A stretch of DNA of 7,725 bases, taken from positions 1 to 7,725 of the forward strand of contig DGVV01000064.1 in NCBI GenBank assembly GCA_002395085.1, read 5' to 3'. This document shows positions 1 through 7,100 of this stretch, piece after piece. The notes under the pieces were generated by a model that was not told the DNA's origin, made no database searches, and saw only the letters and a list, made by a program, of their open reading frames with translations. Source of the DNA: Ruminococcus sp. UBA4275. GTDB taxonomy: Bacteria; Bacillota; Clostridia; Oscillospirales; Ruminococcaceae. A program made the position numbers and the translations under genes. The first letter of the stretch is position 1. Each line of letters begins with the position of its first letter.

Positions 1-356
1 CAACGGAAACCACTACCACCACAACAACAACGACATTTACGACTACAACATCCACAACCACAACAACTTCCGAAACGACCACGCAGACGACAACACAGAC
101 AACTACAACGGAAACATCGACAACTGAGCAGACAACCACGACGCCGGAAGACAAAACATTGCCCGGTGACATCAACGGTGACAAGAAAGTGAATGTCAAA
201 GATGCTGTACTGTTTGTGCGGTTTATCACAGAGGACAGCTTCACAGAGGAAGAAATGCCCGATTCTGCGCTGCTTTCGACGGCAGATTTCGACGGCGACG
301 GCATTCTGACAATCCTGGATGTCTGCATTCTGCTTCGTGAATTGCAGAATCCCTGA
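1..356 (+). CDS. 3' end of a dockerin-bearing secreted (cellulosomal) protein, N-terminal part outside the window
   Basis: Only the last 117 or so codons are visible, and the frame is open back to the window edge. It opens with a Thr-rich linker (36 of the first 47 full codons are Thr, with scattered Glu, Gln and Ser). A type I dockerin follows (about 165-353). Its first calcium loop is D-I-N-G-D-K-K-V-N-V-K-D, with acidic or amide ligands at loop positions 1, 3, 5, 9 and 12. The second loop is D-F-D-G-D-G-I-L-T-I-L-D. Each loop leads into a Leu/Val-rich helix. Type I dockerins bind cohesins on scaffoldins and so attach enzymes to the cellulosome outside the cell. The catalytic or binding module is unseen, so no enzymatic function can be given. 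A TTG at 159 could be called as a start, but it lies between linker and dockerin and has no ribosome binding site; it is internal. The gene ends 19 bases before a strong terminator, so it is transcriptionally separate from the next genes. Confidence 0.93.
   Translation, partial: TETTTTTTTTTFTTTTSTTTTTSETTTQTTTQTTTTETSTTEQTTTTPEDKTLPGDINGDKKVNVKDAVLFVRFITEDSFTEEEMPDSALLSTADFDGDGILTILDVCILLRELQNP
3..143 (+). repeat. Low-complexity ACN (Thr) codon tract encoding an interdomain linker
   Basis: Forty-seven consecutive codons include 36 Thr codons. They use all four ACN triplets, interrupted only by Glu, Gln, Ser and one Phe. Long Thr-rich linkers that separate a catalytic module from a dockerin are common in ruminococcal cellulosomal proteins and are often assumed to be O-glycosylated; glycosylation here is inference. 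Repetition at the DNA level is imperfect because ACA, ACG, ACC and ACT are mixed. Confidence 0.85.
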
Positions 357-374
357 GACTCGTTTTACACACGC

Positions 375-413
375 AAAAAGCGGTGCTGTCCTGCGGGACA
401 GTGCCGCTTTTTT
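375..413 (+). terminator. Rho-independent terminator of the partial dockerin gene, probably bidirectional
   Basis: A long stem can be drawn from the A-run at 375-379 through the arm ending at 391, across a TGCG loop (392-395), to the arm 396-407 and the T-run 408-413. All positions pair except for two G-U wobbles near the middle of the stem. The A-tract before and T-tract after mean the same hairpin also reads as a terminator on the minus strand. It begins 19 bases after the stop codon of the upstream gene. Confidence 0.92.
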
Positions 414-457
414 GCCGGAAATGGTCTGAAATGTCATAAATATGCCGCGGATTGTTA

Positions 458-486
458 TGGACTGCGCCGCAGGTTTGTGCTACAAT
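458..486 (+). promoter_or_regulatory. Candidate sigma-A promoter P1 with extended -10
   Basis: TGGACT (458-463; four of six matches to TTGACA) is separated by 17 bases from TACAAT (481-486; five of six matches to TATAAT). A TG one base upstream of the hexamer (478-479) makes an extended -10. The predicted start of transcription, about 492-494, falls at the left edge of the palindrome at 495-521. It would give a leader of about 220 bases ahead of the GH97 start. This is sequence matching only. Confidence 0.5.
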
Positions 487-494
487 CAGAGCAG

Positions 495-521
495 GCACGG
501 CAGACAGGCTGTCTGCCGTGC
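495..521. promoter_or_regulatory. 27-bp palindrome (13-bp arms, 1-base centre) at the P1 start site
   Basis: The arms GCACGGCAGACAG (495-507) and CTGTCTGCCGTGC (509-521) are exact reverse complements around a central G. As DNA this is a dyad-symmetric site of operator size. As RNA it would form a 12-bp stem with a GGC loop at the extreme 5' end of the P1 transcript. No T-run follows, so a terminator role is unlikely. Its position immediately after the -10 element favours an operator for a dimeric repressor or a 5'-stabilising hairpin. The binding factor is unknown. Confidence 0.6.
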
Positions 522-609
522 AGACGATAAATCCGGACAGATTCTGCTATGGTCGGCGTTAAAAGAAGCATTTGCTTTCGCTTTGTCCATATTTTCTACA
601 AATTTCACA

Positions 610-638
610 TTGTGCAGGGCGATTTTATGCGCTATAAT
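610..638 (+). promoter_or_regulatory. Candidate sigma-A promoter P2
   Basis: TTGTGC (610-615) is spaced exactly 17 bases from a perfect TATAAT (633-638). The -35 matches consensus only at TTG. Predicted initiation near 645 gives a leader of about 70 bases to the GH97 start codon. Either this or P1, or both, could drive the operon. Confidence 0.5.
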
Positions 639-703
639 GATTGTGGGGAAATGGCGGCTGAACCGCCGCTCCGGATAAACAGACATTTCTGATGTCATTT
701 TTT

Positions 704-710
704 AGGAGGG
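704..710 (+). promoter_or_regulatory. Ribosome binding site of the GH97 gene, which fixes its start
   Basis: AGGAGGG lies five bases before the ATG at 716. The alternative in-frame ATG at 692 lies upstream of this Shine-Dalgarno, has no such motif of its own, and would add eight residues ahead of an already typical signal peptide. The ATG at 716 is therefore preferred. Confidence 0.9.
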
Positions 711-715
711 ATCAC

Positions 716-3700
716 ATGAAAAAAAGAGAAATAAACAGGCTGCGTTCAATCTGTGCAGCCACAGCGGCGATCCTGCTTGTGCAGACAGGCAGCTTTCCGG
801 CGCTGACCAGGCAGAACCCGATTTCTGCGGCGGCAGCTTCACTCTCAGGCGCGCGCGTTTTCAATCAGGGCAGCGGCGCAGAGGCGGATGCGATTATCCG
901 CGGCAGCGGCGCACAGATCAAACACGACAGTACACTGGATTCTGATGTGCTGAGTCTGCGCGGCGGATCATTCGGTGCGGGCTGGCTTCAGCTTCCCGCA
1001 TGGTTCTCGGAGAAGTGCGGGAACGGCTTCACGTTCTCGATGCGTTTTCAGCTCGACGGAAGCTCCGCAAACTACTCCCGTTTGTTCCAGTTTGCGACAG
1101 TGCCGCTCGGCACGGGCAATTCCAACGGCTACAATTCCCCTGACCTCTCAATGGACCTGAACGACAAGACCGCATTCCGTACAAGTGTGTTTGCCGGTAC
1201 GGGCAGCACCACCGCCAATGACGACGAGCATCGCGCCATCTTTACGGTGGATGCAGCGCCGGATACGTCCTGGCACCGGCTCACGGTTTCGTACTCCGGG
1301 ACAGGCGCAGTCTATTATCTTGACGGCGCAAAGCTTGCCATTGACAACAGTGAGGGTGCGGCACAGCTTGCAGCGTCGTGCGGACATCTTTTCGGTGACG
1401 GGCTGCTGTCCAAATACATCTATAACGGCATCGGACACTCGCTCTACAGCGATCAGGACATCGCGGGCAGCGTCGATGACATTGCACTCTATGATTATGT
1501 GCTGACCGCCGCGCAGGTGAAGAATCTGCCGGAGGATGCAGCCTATCTCTATACATTTGAGGCGGATACCATCGGTGAAGCAATTGTCAGCGATGAACCG
1601 GAGACCGGTTCTGCACCGGACGGCACGGCGATTCAGAGTGTACCCGCGCTGCAAACCGCTTCGCCGGACGGCACGCTGGTGACGAAATTCTGGACAAGTG
1701 CAGGCGGCAGCTTCTACTATTCCACCGAGAAGAACGGCGATACGGTCATTCTGCCCTCGAAGCTGGGTCTGGTCACGACCACAGAGAATCTCTCTGCCGG
1801 CTTCCCGACGGATGCACCGGATGCCACCCGCGATTCGCATGACGAGACCTATTCCATGCCCGCCGGAAAGCACGTCACGATTCGCGACCACTACAATGAA
1901 CTTTCCTTCCCGCTGGTGAAGGGCGACAGCATCCTGACGGTGATCCTCCGCGTGTATGATGACGGCATCGGCGTGCGCTATGCCCTCAATCACGGCGCGG
2001 CGATCAAAGAGGAGACCACGCAGGTCATGTTCCCCGGCAACTGCACCTTCTGGGGCAACTGGCCCAACGCAACCTATGAATGGGATATGGTAGAACTGCC
2101 GAAGGATCGCGGCAATGAAACCTCCTCGACGTACTCCTGTCCGTATACCGGCGTGATCGGTGATCACTACTGGGTGACGGTTACGGAAGCAAATGTTTTC
2201 AATGAGCCGAATCCGTACTGCGCAGGTGCAGTTCAGTTCCTCGGCAATTATCACAGCCTGCGGTTCAAGGGCGGTGTCAAGGTCAGCGGCATCTCGATGA
2301 GCGGTTCGTTCCATACGCCGTGGCGTGTGGTTGTGATCGGAGATACGCTCAATCAGATGGCATCGAGTGATCTGGTGCTGAATCTGAATCCGCCTTCCGT
2401 GCTGGAAGATACAAGCTGGGTCAAGCCGGGCAAGGTGGCATGGTCATGGTGGAGCAGCGGCGGCGATTCGCCGGTTGAATACCATATGCAGAAGGAATAC
2501 ATTGACTTTGCTGCCGAAAACGGCTGGGATTATGTCTGTGTGGACTTCGGCTGGGCGCTCTGGGATGACAGCGGCGCGAAGATCAAGGAGCTTTGCGATT
2601 ACGGCGCAGAAAAAGGCATCGGCATCTGGCTCTGGTACGGCGTCAACAACAAGGGACACGAAGGCTACAAAGACAGTCAGGGACATCCGGCATATCCGTA
2701 TTATTCGCTGCTTGATCAGGCAACGATCAAGCGTGAATTTGAGCGCATCTCCGGACTGGGTGTCAAGGGCGTCAAGGTTGACTACTACGAAAGCGACACG
2801 CAGGAGACCATGCAGCAGATGTACTGGTGCATGGACATCGCGGCACAGAATCACCTGATGGTGCTGTTCCACGGCTGCACGCTTCCGCGCGGTGAGAGCC
2901 GCACATATCCGAATATCCTCTCCTATGAGGCTGTCAACGGTTCGGAGTATTACAAATGGTTTGAAGCCCCCTCGCTTGCAAACCGCGTTTCCTATACCTT
3001 TACGCGCAATGTTGCCGGCTCGGCAGATTTCACCCCGACCGGACTTCCGATTTACGGCATTGCTGCAACGGCAGGTTTTGCCCTTGCAGATGTGGTCACA
3101 ATTGAATCCGGTGTGCAGCATTTCGCACATTCCGTGTATACGTATGAGGGTTCGCCCGCACTGATTCTGCTCAATGATGTGCCGGTTGCATGGGATGATA
3201 TGCACGTCATCGACGGCAGACCGATGGCATTCAATGTCACAGCGCGCCGCAGCGGCAATGACTGGTTCATCGGCGCTTCCACCCTTGCCGCACGGACTGT
3301 TTCCTTCAAGCTCTCGGAGCTGGTCGGAGACGATCCCGGCACGTATAATGCATATATCTTCGCGGATAATGCGGACGGTTCTGCACTCGATCTCCGCATC
3401 AAGACCGGTCTGACAAAGGACGATACCATCACGGAAAAGCTTCTGAAAAACGGCGGCTTCGTCATCAAGCTGACAAAGGGCAGCATGGATCTCACCACGC
3501 CGTATTCCAACTACAAGAGCTATGAAGCAGAAGACGCCAAGATCGAAAACAGAGCAACCATCACCACCGGCAAGGATGCCAAATACTGCTCGAATGCGGG
3601 CTTTGTCGGCTATATCGGCGGCAATAACAACGGCAGCGTGACCTTCGAGAATGTAGAAGCACCGGCAGCAGGCGAATATACGCTGCGTGTATATTATCTC

Positions 3701-4099
3701 TCCGGTGAGCCGCGTTCACTCAAAATCGACGCGAACGGCAAATTTGCAGCGCAGATCGACGGCTGCTACGCCAACCGCAATGACTGGAAGGGCATCCGTG
3801 CGGCAAGCGTCAAGGTGACGCTGAATGCAGGCAGGAACACCATCAAACTCTACAACAATTCCGGTACTGCACCGTCCATTGACCGCATTGCGCTGGCACT
3901 GCCGGCAGATGATCTGCTGTACGGCGATCTCGACGGCAACAAGCAGATTGACGGACGTGACCTTTCGCTGCTGAAGCTGGGTCTGCTGAAGGATTCTGCA
4001 CCGGCTGATTTCGGCACGATTGCAGATTTCAACCGCGACGGCACGATTGACGCGGCAGATGCAAAGAGCATGATGCAGTTCCTGACGGCGCAGACCTGA
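716..4099 (+). CDS. Secreted dockerin-bearing GH97 glycosidase, probable retaining alpha-galactosidase type
   Basis: The protein has 1127 residues. Residues 1-41 form a signal peptide: KKRE/R-rich start, hydrophobic AATAAILLV stretch, AAAA near the cleavage site. Residues about 45-290 are a LamG/concanavalin A-like sandwich. About 310-565 match the GH97 N-terminal domain, about 570-840 the GH97 TIM barrel (KPGKVAWSWWSSGG at 570, VDFGW, FHGCTLPRG, RTYPN), and about 850-930 the GH97 C-terminal domain. About 934-1062 is a CBM35-like domain (YEAEDA start, GFVGYIGG, NTIKLYNNSG, IDRIAL end). A type I dockerin follows at about 1066-1127, with loops D1071/D1073/N1075/D1079/D1082 and D1104/N1106/D1108/D1112/D1115. 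In GH97, retaining enzymes use an Asp nucleophile after strand beta-4, while inverting SusB-type enzymes lack it. Here D689 in KVDYYESDTQ sits at that position, and E738 in SYEAVNGSE fits the acid/base. Predicted action is exo-cleavage of alpha-linked galactose outside the cell on a scaffoldin. It is co-transcribed with the GH95 gene 38 bases downstream. The family is confident; the substrate is inferred. Confidence 0.94.
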   Translation: MKKREINRLRSICAATAAILLVQTGSFPALTRQNPISAAAASLSGARVFNQGSGAEADAIIRGSGAQIKHDSTLDSDVLSLRGGSFGAGWLQLPAWFSEKCGNGFTFSMRFQLDGSSANYSRLFQFATVPLGTGNSNGYNSPDLSMDLNDKTAFRTSVFAGTGSTTANDDEHRAIFTVDAAPDTSWHRLTVSYSGTGAVYYLDGAKLAIDNSEGAAQLAASCGHLFGDGLLSKYIYNGIGHSLYSDQDIAGSVDDIALYDYVLTAAQVKNLPEDAAYLYTFEADTIGEAIVSDEPETGSAPDGTAIQSVPALQTASPDGTLVTKFWTSAGGSFYYSTEKNGDTVILPSKLGLVTTTENLSAGFPTDAPDATRDSHDETYSMPAGKHVTIRDHYNELSFPLVKGDSILTVILRVYDDGIGVRYALNHGAAIKEETTQVMFPGNCTFWGNWPNATYEWDMVELPKDRGNETSSTYSCPYTGVIGDHYWVTVTEANVFNEPNPYCAGAVQFLGNYHSLRFKGGVKVSGISMSGSFHTPWRVVVIGDTLNQMASSDLVLNLNPPSVLEDTSWVKPGKVAWSWWSSGGDSPVEYHMQKEYIDFAAENGWDYVCVDFGWALWDDSGAKIKELCDYGAEKGIGIWLWYGVNNKGHEGYKDSQGHPAYPYYSLLDQATIKREFERISGLGVKGVKVDYYESDTQETMQQMYWCMDIAAQNHLMVLFHGCTLPRGESRTYPNILSYEAVNGSEYYKWFEAPSLANRVSYTFTRNVAGSADFTPTGLPIYGIAATAGFALADVVTIESGVQHFAHSVYTYEGSPALILLNDVPVAWDDMHVIDGRPMAFNVTARRSGNDWFIGASTLAARTVSFKLSELVGDDPGTYNAYIFADNADGSALDLRIKTGLTKDDTITEKLLKNGGFVIKLTKGSMDLTTPYSNYKSYEAEDAKIENRATITTGKDAKYCSNAGFVGYIGGNNNGSVTFENVEAPAAGEYTLRVYYLSGEPRSLKIDANGKFAAQIDGCYANRNDWKGIRAASVKVTLNAGRNTIKLYNNSGTAPSIDRIALALPADDLLYGDLDGNKQIDGRDLSLLKLGLLKDSAPADFGTIADFNRDGTIDAADAKSMMQFLTAQT

Positions 4100-4122
4100 C
4101 AGAACGCGCAGCGTCAGCAGAT

Positions 4123-4130
4123 AAGGGGGA
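4123..4130 (+). promoter_or_regulatory. Ribosome binding site of the GH95 gene
   Basis: AAGGGGGA lies seven bases before the ATG at 4138. It sits within the 38-base gap between the two enzyme genes. The gap has no terminator-like hairpin and no promoter I can recognise, which supports a bicistronic transcript. Confidence 0.8.
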
Positions 4131-4137
4131 GCTTCCT

Positions 4138-7100
4138 ATGAGCCTTACAATCAGAAAAACAACCGCGATTCTTTGTGCGGCGGTACTCAGTGCCGCCGCG
4201 TGCAGCGGCCTTCCCGCTGCCGATGAACCTACAGCACGGATTCACGCAGCCGCCGCAGCAGCAGACAGCGATCTGATTCTGCATTACAGCGGTTCAGCCG
4301 GCACGAATTTCAGCGGCAATGCGTGGGACAATGACGAATCATTCTACAAGGCGCTTCCGCTCGGCAACGGGCGGATCGGCGCGATGGTATACGGCAACTG
4401 CCCGACCGAACGCTTTGACCTCAATGAAGCGACCTTCTGGAGCGGCGGGCCGGGTTCCAACAACAAAAAGGTCAGCTCCGGCGATATGGAACGCTGCTGG
4501 CAGCAGATGCTGAGCGGCGATTTCAAGGGCGCAGACGGCACGATCAACAATGCAATGATCGGCGGCGGCATGGCGAAATACCAGTCCGTCGGTACGCTGA
4601 ATCTCGATACGGGCCACCGCGATGTGACCGGCTATGAGCGGCATCTGGATATGAACACGGCAGTTGCCGGCTGTTCGTATTCCTGCGGCGGCAAACAGTA
4701 TACACGCGAGAGCTTTTGCAGCCATCCGGATCAGGTTCTGGTCACGCGCATTTCGTGCGATACGCCGGGCGGTGTCTCGCTGACGGCATCGTATGACTGT
4801 TCGCTGAAAGATCAGTTCAATATCGCAACGGACGGCAATGATACGCTTGTCATGAACGGACACGGCGATTCCGGCTACGGGATGCCCTATGCGGTGTGGT
4901 TCTCAACCCGTACAAAGCTGATTCCGCAGGGCGGAACGGTTTCCGCAGGCGGCGGCAAAATTACGGTGAGCGGTGCAGATTCCGTGCTGGTGCTGACGAC
5001 CGTTCGCACGAATTTCATCGACTTTGAAACCTGTAACGGCGACGAAAAAGGCATGGCAGCAGAAGATCTGGAACGTGCTGCGCAGAAATCCTACGATGAT
5101 CTCTATGCCGCGCACGAAGCGGATTATACGGAGCTGTTTGACCGCGTCGATGTCGAACTTGGCGGCGACGGCAGCAGCAACGGCAAGAACGTTCCGCAGC
5201 GCATCGCGGAATTCGGGCGCAGCAACGATCCGAAACTTGTGGAGATGCTGTTCCAGTACGGCAGATATATGATGATCTCGGCATCGCGCGATTCCGAGCC
5301 GATGAATTTGCAGGGCATCTGGAATAAGTTCCGCGATCCGGCATGGGGCTGTAAGTACACGACAAACATCAACTACGAAATGAACTACTGGCCCGCTTTG
5401 ACCACGAATCTGGAGGAATGCTTCCGGCCGTTCGTGGAGAAGGCGAAATCGCTGCAAAAGCAGGGCAATCAGACTGCCCGCGACGTCTACGGCGTCTCGG
5501 AGGGCTGGGTTGTGCATCACAATACCGACCTCTGGAACCGTACCGGCCCGATCGACGGCGCATGGGGAATGTGGCCGACAGGCGCCGGCTGGATCTCCGA
5601 TATGCTCTACGATGCCTACCGCTTCAATCAGGATGAGAGCTATCTTTCGGAGGTTTATCCGGTTATCAAAGGCAGCGCGGAATTCCTGAATGCGATCCTG
5701 CGCGATGCGGAGATTGACGGGCAGACCTATGCAGTCGTATTTCCGAGTACATCGCCGGAGGTGGATACACCGGCAGGCAGCGGCGGCAAGGGTGCGGCAT
5801 CGAGCTACGGCACGGCAATGGACAATGCAATTACGCGCTCGCTGTTTCAGGATGTGGCAGAGGCAGCGGATATTCTGGGCAAAGACAGCGATTTCAGCGC
5901 CGTGCTGACACAGCAGATGAACCGCATCAAGCCGGATACCATCGGAAGCTGGGGACAGATTCAGGAGTGGGCATTTGACTGGGACAGCAAGGGCGAGAAG
6001 AACCGCCACATCTCCCATATGTACGACCTGTTCCCCGGACAGACCATCTCGAAGGGCAGCACATCGCAGCTTGCGGAAGCGGCAGCGGTGAGCCTGAATG
6101 CCCGCGGCGATGAAGGCACAGGCTGGTCGGAGGGCTGGAAGCTCAACTGCTGGGCGCGGCTGGAAGACGGCGCACACGCTTACAATGTGGTGAAGCTGCT
6201 GGTATCTCCGGTGAATAATTACGGCAGACTCTACGACAATCTCTGGGATGCGCACCCGCCGTTCCAGATCGACGGCAATTTCGGCTTCACATCCGGCGTG
6301 GCAGAGATGCTGCTTCAGAGCCACGATGACGTCATCAAACTGCTGCCGGCGCTGCCGGAGCAGTGGAATACCGGTCATGCGAACGGTCTCTGCGCGCGCG
6401 GCGGCTTCACGGTGAATCAGACATGGGAAAACGGTTCGCTGGTGCAGGCGGAGGTTTTCTCGAAATCGGGCAATGTCTGCACGGTTTCGTATCAGGGCGA
6501 GCAGATCAGCTTCCCGACCGAAAAGGGCAAGACCTATACGGTTTACGGGGATCTCTCGGTAGAAGGAGCAGATGTTCTGCGCAATGTGGCGCGCGGACGG
6601 TTTGTCCAGGCCTCGACAGATATACTGTCGGATAACTCTGCGCTGTCGGCGTATCTTGCGGTTGACGGTTCAGACGGTACATCGTGGTACGATCCGCACA
6701 GCAAGACCGGCAGTTCCTATCTGGAGATTGACCTCAATCAGGGCAATACGGTTGTCCGCCCGCTGGATGCGGTGTATACGCTCTGCCGCTATGACATCAA
6801 GCTGGCAGGCGTGAGCGGCGACCACAAGGACGATGCCCGCGCTCTGCGGCTGTCGTTCAGCACAGATTACGGCAAGACCTACAGCAGCGCCGTGACGGTG
6901 ACGGGCAATGAGCAGAACATTGTGAGCGGGATGCTGGACGGCATCGAAGCGAACTATGTGAAGCTGGAGATTCTGGAGCCGGCACAGTACGACGGCGGCA
7001 AGACCGCGCGCGTCAATGAGGTGGAGCTGTGGGGCATCTCGGATGAACCCGAACCGACCCGCTCCGCGTTTGAATGGATTGAGGCGGAGACCTTTGACCG

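Larger units (their letters stand above)
357..715. other. Intergenic regulatory region between the partial dockerin gene and the GH97-GH95 operon
   Basis: These 359 bases contain no convincing gene. A short frame at 442-678 and its antisense lack a ribosome binding site and protein-like composition. The region is A/T-richer than its flanks in places. From left to right it holds an intrinsic terminator (375-413), a candidate promoter with extended -10 (458-486), a 13-bp-arm palindrome (495-521), a second candidate promoter (610-638), a small 5-bp-stem hairpin (653-667) and the AGGAGGG ribosome binding site of the GH97 gene. Confidence 0.7.

Noticed and set aside
1..150. ACA/ACC-rich tract as a CRISPR-like or satellite repeat
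   Set aside because: There is no regular repeat unit or spacer; the tract is in frame with the dockerin and encodes a Thr linker.
442..678. A 78-codon plus-strand frame in the intergenic region
   Set aside because: No ribosome binding site before its ATG. It spans the promoter candidates and palindrome, and the predicted peptide has unstructured, Cys/Arg-rich composition.
692..715. Upstream ATG extending the GH97 protein by eight residues
   Set aside because: The AGGAGGG motif lies between this ATG and the ATG at 716, so the latter is the real start; the extension would also spoil the usual signal-peptide start.
1148..2314. A 388-codon open frame on the minus strand
   Set aside because: Antisense shadow of the GH97 gene; rich in Arg, Cys and His, no domain and no ribosome binding site noted.
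4138..4215. Possible lipoprotein signal (AAAC) in the GH95 leader
   Set aside because: The position three before Cys is Ala, not Leu/Val/Ile, and an ordinary Ala-rich cleavage region follows. A dockerin protein is expected to be released, not lipid-anchored.
4903..6378. A 491-codon open frame on the minus strand
   Set aside because: It lies wholly antisense to the GH95 gene, whose frame has clear catalytic motifs. The minus frame is a composition shadow, Arg/Ala/His/Cys/Ile-rich, with no recognisable domain.
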